In this document: one piece after another, positions 7,420 through 15,604 of the stretch
Layout of the letters: the number at the start of each line of letters is the position of its first letter
Position numbering within the stretch: the first letter of the stretch is position 1
NCBI RefSeq assembly: GCF_036250735.1
Contig: NZ_CP109430.1
Location: forward strand, 7,688,001 to 7,752,000
DNA: 64,000 nt
Direction of reading: 5' to 3'
Source: Streptosporangium sp. NBC_01495
Lineage (GTDB): Bacteria > Actinomycetota > Actinomycetes > Streptosporangiales > Streptosporangiaceae
Notes under the pieces: generated by a model
Database searches by the model: none
Seen by the model: only the letters and a program-made list of their open reading frames with translations
Told to the model about the DNA's origin: nothing
Made by a program: the position numbers and the translations under genes

Positions 7420-8256
7420 TTGACGAGGACATTCGTGGTCACAGGTGGCACCGACGGGATCGGCGCGGCCGTCAGCCGGGCGCTGTTCTCCAGGGGAGAC
7501 CATGTCGTGGTGATCGGCAAGAACCCGGAGAAAGGTGATCGGCTCGTCCGGGAGGCGGCCGGAGCGCCGGGAAGCGTGACCTTCGTCCAGGCGGACCTCA
7601 GCCTCATGTCCAGCACCAGGCGTACCGTCGACGAGGTGGTCGAGGCCCATCCGAGAATCGACGGCCTTGTCCTGTGCGCGCGCTACTTCCGGACACACCG
7701 ATCGGTCACCTCCGAGGGATTCGAGGACAACTTCGCGCTCTTCTACCTGAGCCGCGTCCTGTTCGGCTACGGACTGCGAGGCGCTCTCGAGAAGGCGGAC
7801 AGGCCGGTCGTCGTCAACGTGGCGGGTCCGGGCCACGACACACCGATCGATTGGGAGGATCTGCAGGGGGCCAGGCGATACGACGGCGTGAACGCGATGT
7901 TCGTGACCGGACGGTACAACGACCTGCTCGGGGTCACGTTCGCCGAGCGCCACGGCGACGGCCCGGTCAGGTACGTGCTCTTCCATCCGGGAACGACGTC
8001 GACGAGCTTCGCCGGTGAGTTCGACGCCCCGACGGGGGCGTACATCGAACAGCAGAAGGCGCTGGCGAAACCCGCCACCGACGTCGTCCCCCCGATCCTC
8101 CGGCTTCTTGACGATCCTCCCGGGAAACCGCTCAGCGCGTTCAGCATGCACACCGAACTGAGCGTCCGGACCGGCCTGTTCTCCCCCGCGGCGGCGGCCC
8201 GCCTCGCGGACCTCACGGCGGAACTGATGGAGCCCGGCGGTCACACCCCTACTTGA
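7420..8256 (+). CDS. Atypical short-chain dehydrogenase/reductase
   Basis: This 278-residue Rossmann-fold protein has the SDR cofactor loop TGGTDGIG at residues 8-15 and a structural NVAG. At the catalytic site the Tyr is followed by YNDLL instead of Y-x-x-x-K, so the Lys is missing and classical oxidoreductase activity is doubtful. A substrate-binding or regulatory role is possible. The start is TTG at 7420 with AAGAAGGA eight bases upstream. It follows the ArsR gene. Its 3' end overlaps the end of the convergent permease gene by eight bases (8249-8256). Confidence 0.8.
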   Translation: MTRTFVVTGGTDGIGAAVSRALFSRGDHVVVIGKNPEKGDRLVREAAGAPGSVTFVQADLSLMSSTRRTVDEVVEAHPRIDGLVLCARYFRTHRSVTSEGFEDNFALFYLSRVLFGYGLRGALEKADRPVVVNVAGPGHDTPIDWEDLQGARRYDGVNAMFVTGRYNDLLGVTFAERHGDGPVRYVLFHPGTTSTSFAGEFDAPTGAYIEQQKALAKPATDVVPPILRLLDDPPGKPLSAFSMHTELSVRTGLFSPAAAARLADLTAELMEPGGHTPT

Positions 8257-9160
8257 GCGCGCCCGCGGTGAGGCCCTTCTGGATCTGGCTCTGGAAGAGC
8301 GTGTAGACGATCAGCATCGGCAGGATGGCCATGCTCAGCGCGGCGAACAGGGCCGACCAGTCGGCGTCGTAGCCCGCGGCCGTGGAGATGTCGGCGATGC
8401 CCTGGGTGAGCACCCACTTGTCCCGGTCGGAGTTGAGCAGGACGAGGGGCAGCTGGTACTGGTTCCACTGGCCGAGCACGTTGAAGATGGTCACGCTGAC
8501 GATGCCCGGCTTGGCCATCGGCAGCATGATCTGGAAGAACACCCGGGCGTGCGAGGCCCCGTCCACGAAGGCCGCCTCGGCCACCGCTCCCGGCAGCGTC
8601 CTGAAGAAGGCCGCGAGGAAGAAGACGGTGAAGGGCAGCGAGTAGGCGATGTAGACCAGCACCAGCCCGCCGTGCGTGTTCAGGCCGATGAACGGGCCGA
8701 TCACCGGGACCGTCCCCATGTTCTGCACGACGAAGAACAGCGGGGTCAGCGCCAGGTAGACCGGGAAGGCCAGGCCGGAGACGAACAGCAGATAGATCGC
8801 CCGGTTGCCCCGGAAGCGGTAACGGGCCAGCACGTACGCGGCCATCGAGCCGAACAGCATCGTGCCGAAGGTGCCGAAGGCCACCACGACGACGCTGTTG
8901 ATCATGTACTGGCCGATGTGCGCCTGCTCCCAGGCGCGGGCCCAGTTGTCGAGGCGGAGGGAGGCCGGCAGCGACCAGGCGTCGCCGAAGATCTCGTCCT
9001 CGCTCTTCACCGACGCGAGGAACGTCCACACGATCGGCACGACGACCAGGACCGTCCAGACCAGCAGCGCGACGTGCGTCAGGGCCGACAGGGGCCCCAG
9101 GCGCCTCCTGCGCTCCTCGCGGGCGAGGGCCCTGCTCCGGGGAATCACGACGTCCGCCAC
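8249..9160 (-). CDS. Sugar ABC transporter permease (MalG type)
   Basis: This 303-residue inner-membrane permease of the carbohydrate-uptake-1 family has six predicted transmembrane helices and an EAA loop (EAAFVDGASHARVFFQIMLP) that docks the ATPase. Its GTG start overlaps the stop of the upstream permease by one base (TAGTG), giving tight translational coupling. No ATPase gene follows. As in many actinomycetes, a shared MsiK-type ATPase encoded elsewhere probably powers the importer (inference). Confidence 0.92.
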   Translation of the reverse strand: MADVVIPRSRALAREERRRRLGPLSALTHVALLVWTVLVVVPIVWTFLASVKSEDEIFGDAWSLPASLRLDNWARAWEQAHIGQYMINSVVVVAFGTFGTMLFGSMAAYVLARYRFRGNRAIYLLFVSGLAFPVYLALTPLFFVVQNMGTVPVIGPFIGLNTHGGLVLVYIAYSLPFTVFFLAAFFRTLPGAVAEAAFVDGASHARVFFQIMLPMAKPGIVSVTIFNVLGQWNQYQLPLVLLNSDRDKWVLTQGIADISTAAGYDADWSALFAALSMAILPMLIVYTLFQSQIQKGLTAGALK

Positions 9161-10062
9161 TAGAACTCGATCCGCTCACGCCGCGACAGGCGCAGAGCCA
9201 GCGCCGCGAACCCGATGGTGAAGAAGAACAGCACCACGCCCATCGCGGAGGCGTAGCCGAACTTGAAGTATTGGAAGGCAGTGCGGTAGATCTCCGCCGC
9301 CATCACGGTCGTGGAGTGGTCGGGGCCGCCGTGCTCGGCCGTCATCACCCACACGATGGCGAAGACGTCCAGCGCCGCGATGCCGAGATAGACCCAGCCG
9401 ACCTGGATGGTGTCCCACAGCAGCGGCAGCGTGACCCGCAGGAACAGCTGTGGCCCCCCGGCGCCGTCGATCGCCGCCGCCTCGAACAGGTCGCGCGGGA
9501 TGGAGGCGATGCCCGCGGAGAAGAGCACGACGTAGAAGCCGACCGCCTGCCAGACCAGCACCGCGAGGATCGACCAGAACGCGACGTCGGTGTCGGACAG
9601 GAAGCCGACCGGCTCGAACCCCAGGGCGATGAGCGGCGCGTTGAGCATGCCGCTGCGGTCGGGCCTGAAGACCTGCTGGAACAGCACGGCGACCACGGCG
9701 ACGGCCAGCACCTGGGGGAAGAAGAACACCACGCGGTAGAACTTCGACCCCCAGATACCCCCGGTGCCGCCCCGCCCGCCCGCGTTGAGCAGGAAGGCGA
9801 AGAAGAGCGCGATGCCGAGCGTGAGGATCGGCATCAGGACCAGCAGGACGAGGTTGTGGCTGACCGCCTGCCAGAACACGTTGTCGGCCAGGAGCCGCTG
9901 GAAGTTCTCCAGCCCCACGAGGCGCGGGGTCGCGTTCACCCCGCGCCAGTCGGTGAACGCGATGTAGAAGGCCTGCGCGTATGGCGCGATCACGTAGATC
10001 AGGTAGAGCGCCACCGGGATCGCGAGGAAGCTCGCGACGAACCGTGTCCTGCCGTGGTCCAT
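9160..10062 (-). CDS. Sugar ABC transporter permease (MalF type)
   Basis: This 300-residue permease has an N-terminal helix (FLAIPVALYLIYVIAPYAQAF region) and five further membrane segments. The EAA loop is EAAAIDGAGGPQLFLRVTLP. It is the heterodimer partner of the MalG-type permease, with which it overlaps by one base. It lies 156 bases downstream of the binding-protein gene. The start is ATG at 10062. Confidence 0.92.
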   Translation of the reverse strand: MDHGRTRFVASFLAIPVALYLIYVIAPYAQAFYIAFTDWRGVNATPRLVGLENFQRLLADNVFWQAVSHNLVLLVLMPILTLGIALFFAFLLNAGGRGGTGGIWGSKFYRVVFFFPQVLAVAVVAVLFQQVFRPDRSGMLNAPLIALGFEPVGFLSDTDVAFWSILAVLVWQAVGFYVVLFSAGIASIPRDLFEAAAIDGAGGPQLFLRVTLPLLWDTIQVGWVYLGIAALDVFAIVWVMTAEHGGPDHSTTVMAAEIYRTAFQYFKFGYASAMGVVLFFFTIGFAALALRLSRRERIEF

Positions 10063-10218
10063 GGCGGGCTTACCGTTCCCTCTGCGATTCGCCGCCGGCC
10101 GTCGTCGTCCCGCCGTGGCTCATGACCCGGTCACCGTTCCCCGGGCGGCTCGCCGTCCCGTCCCGCCGTGCCTCGTGACCGGCCGACCGTCCCCCGGACG
10201 CCCCACCGCGTGCCGCCG

Positions 10219-11628
10219 TCATCGGCTGAACTTCTTCACCGAGGAGTCCTTCTTGATGGCGTCGGCCTTGCCCTGTGCCCGGTCCGCCCACTGGTCGACG
10301 GTGAGCTTGCCGCTCATGAGCTGCCCGGTCGCGGCGGCCACCTCGTCGTGCAGTTCGACGTACCACTTGCGGAACAGGAACCAGACGGCGTTGTCTCCCG
10401 CCGCGTCCAGCGCGGCCGAGGCGCTCTTCAGGCCGGGCTTGAGCGTACGGCCCTCGTCGGCGCCCCTGACGACCGTGAGCGTGGAGACCAGCTCCATGAA
10501 CTTGCCCGCGCCCTCCTTGGAGAGCATGGCGCGCATGTACTCCATGCCCGCGCGGGGGTTCGCCGACTTCGCCGGGACGACGTACTCCTCGCCCGGCTGG
10601 GCGTGCAGGGTGCCGTACGGGAGGGCGTCGGAGGAGCCGAAGTCGGGGAGCGCGAACATCGCGTAGTCGAAGTCGGCCGGGGTGGAGTCCTTCTGCTCGT
10701 TCTCCAGCCAGGAGCCGCAGGGCAGCATCGCGACCTGGCCCTTGTTGTGCGCGGTCTGGGTCTGCACGTGGTCGAGCCCGGCGGTGCCCTGGAGCAGGTA
10801 CTTCGACCCGAGCTCGACGAAGGCCCCCGCGGCCTGCCTGACCGGCTCGGCCTTCCAGGCGCCGTCCTGGAGGTTGTCGATGTTCTTCAGCACGTCCTTG
10901 CCGCCGATCTTCGCGGCGAGCGTGAGGATGGCCTCGTAGATGTAGTACGGGTGCTTGCCCGCGTAGGTGAAGGGCGCCATTTTGCCCGACTTCTTGATGG
11001 TCTCGCACAGGGCCAGGAAGTCGGCCCAGGTCTTGGGGACCTGCCAGCCCTCGGCCTCGAAGAGCTTGCGCGAGTACCAGATGCCCCAGACGGTGTTGGC
11101 GTAGTTGAGGACGTACGGCTTGCCGTCGTAGCTGCCCAGCTCGATCGCGTTCGGGTCGATCGTGTCGCGCACCTTGACGGCGGGGTCGTCCCAGCTCGGC
11201 GCGTCGTACAGCGGCGTGAGGTCGGCGAGCTGGCCGTCCTGGACCAGGGCGCCGAAGTCCATCGCGTTGGCGCCGGAGTTGTTGACGAACTCCGGCGGGT
11301 CGCCGCCGGCGAAGCGCGGCTGGAGGGTCTTGGCGACCTCCTTGGTGGCGTTGTGTTTGATCTCCAGCTTGGGGTACTTGGCCTTGAGCAGCGGCTCGTG
11401 GACGTTCGTGGCGTAGGCGTCGCCGAAACCGCCGTCGAAGATCCAGACCTCCAGGGGCTTGTTCTCGGCGAAGCCGAGCGGGTTGGCCGCGCTGGTGGCC
11501 CCGACGACGGGTGCCGGGGAGGCGGCGCCGCCGTTGCCCGCGGGGGTGGCGCACGCGGACAGGACCGGCAGGGTGAGGCCGGCCAGGGCCGCGCTGCGCA
11601 GAAGCTCACGCCTGGATAGCTGGGTCAT
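10219..11628 (-). CDS. Extracellular sugar-binding lipoprotein of the ABC importer
   Basis: This 469-residue solute-binding protein (family 1) begins with a twin-arginine-like lipoprotein signal, SRRELLRSAALAGLTLPVLSAC; the lipobox Cys is residue 26. The mature part is a periplasmic-type two-lobe sugar-binding fold, with WADF, an aromatic-rich cleft and a typical C-terminal DQWADRAQ. It captures an unidentified carbohydrate outside the membrane for the two permeases downstream. It lies between the SIS-protein gene and the permeases, so the substrate is probably an amino sugar or similar phosphorylatable sugar (inference). Confidence 0.92.
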   Translation of the reverse strand: MTQLSRRELLRSAALAGLTLPVLSACATPAGNGGAASPAPVVGATSAANPLGFAENKPLEVWIFDGGFGDAYATNVHEPLLKAKYPKLEIKHNATKEVAKTLQPRFAGGDPPEFVNNSGANAMDFGALVQDGQLADLTPLYDAPSWDDPAVKVRDTIDPNAIELGSYDGKPYVLNYANTVWGIWYSRKLFEAEGWQVPKTWADFLALCETIKKSGKMAPFTYAGKHPYYIYEAILTLAAKIGGKDVLKNIDNLQDGAWKAEPVRQAAGAFVELGSKYLLQGTAGLDHVQTQTAHNKGQVAMLPCGSWLENEQKDSTPADFDYAMFALPDFGSSDALPYGTLHAQPGEEYVVPAKSANPRAGMEYMRAMLSKEGAGKFMELVSTLTVVRGADEGRTLKPGLKSASAALDAAGDNAVWFLFRKWYVELHDEVAAATGQLMSGKLTVDQWADRAQGKADAIKKDSSVKKFSR

Positions 11629-11667
11629 GCTTCCTCCTGGAAGTGGCCTGGGAGTGGAAGGCGGTGG

Positions 11668-12426
11668 TCAGGCACCTCGCCGGATCCTTCCGGCGTAGCG
11701 GTTCTCAAGCGTGCGGTTGTGCTCGTCGCCGCCGGTCACGTTGGCGGAGCGGTAGATCGGCGGGGTCAGGCCCGCCTCGGTCAGGCCGCGCACCACCTCG
11801 GCCACGACCATCTGGGCCAGCAGCGCCGACGTGATCGTGGACACCGCCCCGAACGTGCCGCCGTCCTGGAGCGGGAGGACCGCGTCGCCGTACGGGGCGC
11901 GGTTGTCGAGCACCACGTCGGCGAGGTCGAGCAGCTTGCGGCCCGAGGGGTGGCGGGAGGTCATCGCGGTGCTGTGCTGCACCGACGTCAGGGCGATCAG
12001 GTCGTGCCCGTGCTCCTTGACGATCGAGGCCAGCTCGACCACCGACCCGTTCACCCCGGAGCTGGAGATCAGCACGAACACGTCCGGCGGCCGGACGGGA
12101 GCCAGGTCGTAGATCCGCCGGGCGACCGAGGGGTCGCGCTCCAGCTCACCGGGGGCGCCGAGGAGGGTGCCGACCGGGGCGTCCCCGTACAGGACGACGT
12201 CGCGCAGGGCCAGGCGGTTGCTGGGCACCAGGCCGCCCGCGCGCCCGGCGATCTCCATCGCGATCGCCTCGGAGTGCCCGGAGCCGAACGCCTGGATCAC
12301 GCCGCCGCCGCGCAGGGACGCGACGATCAGCGCCGCCGCGGCCCCCACCGCGTCCGTCTGGGTCCTGGAGACCTCGTCCACCAGGGCCTTGACCTCGTGA
12401 ACGTACTCGGAAGCACCGATCTCCAC
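11668..12426 (-). CDS. SIS-domain sugar isomerase-like protein (UPF0309 type)
   Basis: This 252-residue protein contains one SIS phosphosugar-binding domain. The glycine-rich loop AFGSGHSEAIAMEIAGRAGG (about residues 45-64) and the downstream serine cluster LISSSGVNGS (about 113-122) line the sugar-phosphate site. It resembles the UPF0309 group of putative sugar-phosphate isomerases. I chose GTG at 12426 because it begins two bases after the stop of the RpiR gene and has GAGGAG upstream; the open frame extends further but would overlap that gene. It probably processes the sugar brought in by the neighbouring importer, for example by isomerising or deaminating an amino-sugar phosphate. Confidence 0.87.
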   Translation of the reverse strand: MEIGASEYVHEVKALVDEVSRTQTDAVGAAAALIVASLRGGGVIQAFGSGHSEAIAMEIAGRAGGLVPSNRLALRDVVLYGDAPVGTLLGAPGELERDPSVARRIYDLAPVRPPDVFVLISSSGVNGSVVELASIVKEHGHDLIALTSVQHSTAMTSRHPSGRKLLDLADVVLDNRAPYGDAVLPLQDGGTFGAVSTITSALLAQMVVAEVVRGLTEAGLTPPIYRSANVTGGDEHNRTLENRYAGRIRRGA

Positions 12427-12428
12427 GG

Positions 12429-13313
12429 TCAGCTCCTCTCCACGCGATGGCTCTCCAGAGCCCGGATCGTCAGCTCGAAGGCCTCGTTGGTCTGCTCGTA
12501 GGTGCGCTGCGCGACCGCGACGTAGACCGTGTCGAGGACGAAGAGCTGGGAGTGGACGGCGGCCAGGCCGCCGAGCCTGAAGGTGGTCTCGCGGCTCGCG
12601 GTGGTCAGCACCAGGTCGGCCAGCTCGGCCAGCGGGGAGCGGGCGAAGGAGGTGACCGCGACGGTCAGCGCGCCCCGGTCCCCGGCCTCGCCGAGGGACT
12701 CCAGCACCTCGCGGGTACGGCCCTGGTGGGAGATGCCGATCGCGACGTCGCCCTCGCCGAGCAGCGCGGCGTCGGCGAGCGCCTCGTGCGCGTCGGCGTG
12801 GCTCCAGCAGGGGACCCGGATGCGGCGCAGCCGCCCGCCCATCATCACGGCCACCGCCCCGCTGGTGGAGACCCCGAAGATGAGGACGCGGCGGGCCTCG
12901 ACGATGGCCTCGGCGACCGTGGCGACCGTGCCCGCGTCCAGTTGGGCCGCGGTCTCCTGGATGAGCCGGGAGTCGGCGGCGGCCATCACGCCGATCGCCG
13001 CGTCGAGCGGGTCGGTGGGGCCGATCTCGTGGCCCACCCCCGCGTCCCAGTTGGCCTGCGCGGCACGCCCGTTCTCCGTGGCCAGCGCGACCCGCAGCCC
13101 GGCGTACCCGGCGAAGCCGAACACCCGGCAGAAGCGGGTCACCGTGGCGGGCGAGCTGCCGCTCCGCTCGGCCAGCGTGATGATCGTGGATCGCGCCGCC
13201 TCGGCCGGGTCGGCCAGGATCGCCTCCCCCACCCGGCGCAGCGCCTCGGGCAGCGTGGGTGTCTCGGTCTGTATGCGTCCGAGTGCACCTGCGGCCACAA
13301 GCATTCCTTTCAC
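12429..13313 (-). CDS. MurR/RpiR-family transcriptional regulator
   Basis: This 294-residue regulator has an N-terminal RpiR helix-turn-helix (about residues 20-95, TIITLAERSGSSPATVTRFCRVFGFAGYAGL) and a C-terminal SIS domain (about 130-265, VLIFGVSTSGAVAV and ISHQGRTREV) that senses a sugar phosphate. It leads an operon with the SIS protein and the ABC importer. A TGAAA/TTCTCA dyad lies 16-30 bases upstream of its start. It is likely a repressor relieved by the phosphorylated substrate. Confidence 0.92.
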   Translation of the reverse strand: MKGMLVAAGALGRIQTETPTLPEALRRVGEAILADPAEAARSTIITLAERSGSSPATVTRFCRVFGFAGYAGLRVALATENGRAAQANWDAGVGHEIGPTDPLDAAIGVMAAADSRLIQETAAQLDAGTVATVAEAIVEARRVLIFGVSTSGAVAVMMGGRLRRIRVPCWSHADAHEALADAALLGEGDVAIGISHQGRTREVLESLGEAGDRGALTVAVTSFARSPLAELADLVLTTASRETTFRLGGLAAVHSQLFVLDTVYVAVAQRTYEQTNEAFELTIRALESHRVERS

Positions 13314-13328
13314 TGGAAGTCATCTGGG

Positions 13329-13343
13329 TGAAAATTATTCTCA
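13329..13343 (-). promoter_or_regulatory. Probable RpiR operator
   Basis: TGAAAATTATTCTCA is an AT-rich imperfect dyad of the TGAAA-N5-TTTCA type common for MurR/RpiR regulators. It lies in the promoter area of the regulator gene itself, in an otherwise GC-rich region. Confidence 0.5.
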
Positions 13344-13503
13344 AGTCAAGCTCGCGTCAAGGCCGTCAGTGGCACAGTTGGGGACACGATGCCTGTGGCG
13401 CCGGGGCTTCGGAGGAAAATTCCGACAACCTCCGGCGCCTTTCAAGCGTCGTTCCTAACAGAGGTTCCAGAAAAGGAGCCGCCTGACGGAGGCGAACCCC
13501 ACG

Positions 13504-13872
13504 ATGACTCGACGTCCGGCCGACACGCCGCACCACGTTTCCAGCGCGCACGTCCACGACGAGCTGGCCGCCCGGCGTGCCCGGCGCGCCTGGGACCAGA
13601 GATTGCGCAACGACCCGCACATCCGGCTGCTGGAGCGCGAGCACGGCATCCGCTTCACCGTCGAGGAGCTCCAGGCCGCGGACCGGCAGGCCCAGGAGCT
13701 GCTGGCACCGCTCCGCCAGGAGCCGCCCGTCGACGAGGAGACGCGCTCCCTGCAGCTGCTCGTCTGGCGCCGCCTGGGCCCGAAGGGGTTCCAGGGGTTC
13801 ATGCAGGAGCTGGAGGAGATGGAGGCCGAGCTGGCCAGGGCACGGCACGACGGCTGGGGCGAGATCAGCTAG
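13504..13872 (+). CDS. Small charged helical protein, unknown function
   Basis: I do not recognise a family for this 122-residue protein. It is highly charged and predicted mostly helical, with repeated Glu/Arg/Leu segments (RRARRAWDQRLRNDPHIRLLEREHGIRF and QELEEMEAELARARH) suggesting a short coiled coil near the C-terminus. There is no signal peptide, membrane segment or cysteine. The ATG at 13504 follows GGAGGCGAA, a plausible ribosome-binding site. Codon use is typical of the neighbours, which supports it being real. It is divergent from the RpiR operon. Confidence 0.7.
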   Translation: MTRRPADTPHHVSSAHVHDELAARRARRAWDQRLRNDPHIRLLEREHGIRFTVEELQAADRQAQELLAPLRQEPPVDEETRSLQLLVWRRLGPKGFQGFMQELEEMEAELARARHDGWGEIS

Positions 13873-13904
13873 GTCCTCCCCGCTCCGACCGGCCCCCGCG
13901 CCCG

Positions 13905-14018
13905 CGCCCGCCGTCGCGATCTCACCATCACGGTGACGCGACCACCCCCGGGCAGGCGCCCGCCGTCGCGATCTCACCGTCACGGTGACGCGACCACCCC
14001 CCGGGCAGGCGCCCGCCG
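13905..14018. repeat. Two tandem 52-bp repeats with internal hairpin, plus a partial third
   Basis: Copy 1 spans 13905-13956, copy 2 spans 13957-14009, and a truncated copy runs to about 14018. Each copy contains the palindrome TCACCGTCACGGTGA (one mismatch in copy 1) flanked by GTCGCG and CGCGAC, giving a strong stem-loop. Copy 2 has one extra C. They lie just after the stop of the small protein gene and before the HAD gene, and may act as a terminator or a repeat of the bacterial-interspersed type. Confidence 0.85.
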
Positions 14019-14069
14019 GTTCCGTCCGCGTAAAGTGGGCGGAGATCCACCGTCACGTGTTAGGCGACC

Positions 14070-14663
14070 ATGCTTCACCAGCGACTCCAGCCCTCCACGC
14101 CTTACGCCGCCCTGGTCTTCGACTGCGACGGGACCCTCGTCGACACCGCCTCCGCCAACGAGAGCGCCTGGCGGACCGCGCTGGCCGGGTGGCAGGTGGA
14201 CCTCGACCCCGCGTGGTACCGGGCCCGTACGGGCCTGTCGGCCGACCGCCTGCTGGCCGAGCTGGAGACCGAGACCGGAGCCGAGTTCGACTACCAGGCG
14301 GTGCGCGCGGCGGCGCTCGACGCCTACCAGTGGCTGATCCACACGGTCACCCCGCACCAGCCGGTCAGCGCGGTCGCCGAGGCGCACCGGGGGCGGGTGC
14401 CGATGGCCGTGGCCTCGGGAGGCGCCCGCCAGGCCGTGGAGGAGACCCTGCGCGTCACCGGCCTGCGCCCCCTCTTCGACACCGTGGTCACCAGGGACGA
14501 CGTCCGCTACGGCAAGCCGGCCCCCGACGTCTACCTTCTCGCCGCGCGTCTCCTCGGCGTCGCCCCGTACGCCTGCGTCGCCTACGAGGACACCGACGAG
14601 GGAGTGGACTCCGCCCTCGCCGCGGGGATGACCGTCATCGACGTCCGCCCCTCACTGCGCTAG
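14070..14663 (+). CDS. HAD-superfamily phosphatase (beta-phosphoglucomutase-like)
   Basis: This 197-residue HAD hydrolase has motif I FDCDGTLVDT (nucleophile Asp, about residue 16), motif II in AVASGGAR, Lys in GKPAPDVYLLAA and motif IV YEDTDEG. The helical cap sits between motifs I and II, placing it with beta-phosphoglucomutase/sugar-phosphate phosphatases of subfamily I. Its substrate is probably a small sugar phosphate, but the sequence alone does not decide. The gene stands alone between the hairpin repeats and the MerR gene. Confidence 0.87.
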   Translation: MLHQRLQPSTPYAALVFDCDGTLVDTASANESAWRTALAGWQVDLDPAWYRARTGLSADRLLAELETETGAEFDYQAVRAAALDAYQWLIHTVTPHQPVSAVAEAHRGRVPMAVASGGARQAVEETLRVTGLRPLFDTVVTRDDVRYGKPAPDVYLLAARLLGVAPYACVAYEDTDEGVDSALAAGMTVIDVRPSLR

Positions 14664-14709
14664 GCGCGTCCCGGCTCACGGCCTCCGCGTTGGCTATCTG
14701 TACTATCCA

Positions 14710-15366
14710 ATGATGCGGATATCCGAGCTCAGCGCCGCATCGGGCGTACCCATCCCGACGATCAAGTACTACCTGCGCGAGGGCCTGCTTCCCGCCGGGG
14801 AGCAGACCTCGGCCACCAGGGCGCGGTACGGCGAGGAGCACGTGCGCAGGCTGCGGCTGATCCGGGCGCTGCTGGAGGTCGGGCGGCTGTCCATCGCCTC
14901 CATCGGCAAGGTGATGGCCGCCGTCGACGACGAGAACCTGGACCTGCACCACGTCCTCGGCACCGCGCAGTACGCCCTCGCGCCCGCGGTCGAGCCGCAG
15001 GCGTCCGGCGAGGAGTGGGCGCGTGCCCGCGCCGAGGCCGACACCATGATCACCGATCTCGGCTGGCGGGTCGACCCCGATGCCCCGGCCCGCGACGAGC
15101 TGGCCCAGGCCATCATCACCCTCGGCCGGCTCGGCATGCCCGCCGGCGGCGAGGCCCTGCGGCCCTACGCCGACGCCGCCCTGCGACTCGTGACCGAGCA
15201 CGAGATCGGCGCCATCCCGCTCGACGGCCCCCGCGAGGCCGCGGTCGAGGCGATGGTCCTCGGCACCGTCGTGCACGGCAGGGTTCTCGACATCATGCGG
15301 CGGCTCGCCCACGAGTCGGTCTCGGCCGGCGTCTTCGGCACCCGTCCCCACATGGGACAAAAGTGA
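14710..15366 (+). CDS. MerR-family regulator
   Basis: This 218-residue regulator has a MerR winged-helix domain at residues 1-70 (MRISELSAASGVPIPTIKYYLREGLL) and a coiled region, then a helical C-terminal sensor of about 130 residues without a cysteine cluster. That argues against metal sensing. The start is ATG at 14710 (or 14713); a TACTAT element ends four bases before it, so the transcript may be leaderless. The target is unknown and could be the gene itself or the HAD gene upstream. Confidence 0.85.
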   Translation: MMRISELSAASGVPIPTIKYYLREGLLPAGEQTSATRARYGEEHVRRLRLIRALLEVGRLSIASIGKVMAAVDDENLDLHHVLGTAQYALAPAVEPQASGEEWARARAEADTMITDLGWRVDPDAPARDELAQAIITLGRLGMPAGGEALRPYADAALRLVTEHEIGAIPLDGPREAAVEAMVLGTVVHGRVLDIMRRLAHESVSAGVFGTRPHMGQK

Positions 15367-15444
15367 TGAAAACCCACTAGAGCAATAATCCATTTCACCT
15401 GTGACGAATGTCTCCATCGTTCCAATCGTCCCGCGAAAGGGCAG

Positions 15445-15460
15445 CTCACAGCCCTGAAAC
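15445..15460 (+). promoter_or_regulatory. GlnR-type half box
   Basis: CTCAC-N6-GAAAC fits the actinomycete GlnR unit (GTnAC-N6-GAAAC) at all but one defined base. It lies 145 bases upstream of the glutamine synthetase start. Confidence 0.45.
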
Positions 15461-15510
15461 CGCGTGTGTGCGGATTTCAATACAGCCACTGCCTGCTCAT
15501 ATAGGCCTGA

Positions 15511-15548
15511 GTAACACCCTGTTCACACACGGGCAACAGTTGCGAAAT
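15511..15548 (+). promoter_or_regulatory. GlnR box upstream of glutamine synthetase II
   Basis: Four 5-mers repeat with an exact 11-base period: GTAAC, TTCAC, GCAAC and GAAAT, each separated by six bases. This is the a-b-a-b arrangement of actinomycete GlnR boxes (GTnAC/GAAAC). Three of the four match well; TTCAC is poor. The position, 57-94 bases upstream of the start, suits control of nitrogen-dependent expression. Confidence 0.6.
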
Positions 15549-15604
15549 CGCGACTTGCGAATCTTTGAGAGCAGCAGATCCCTCCATCCTCAAGGACTCC
15601 GCCG

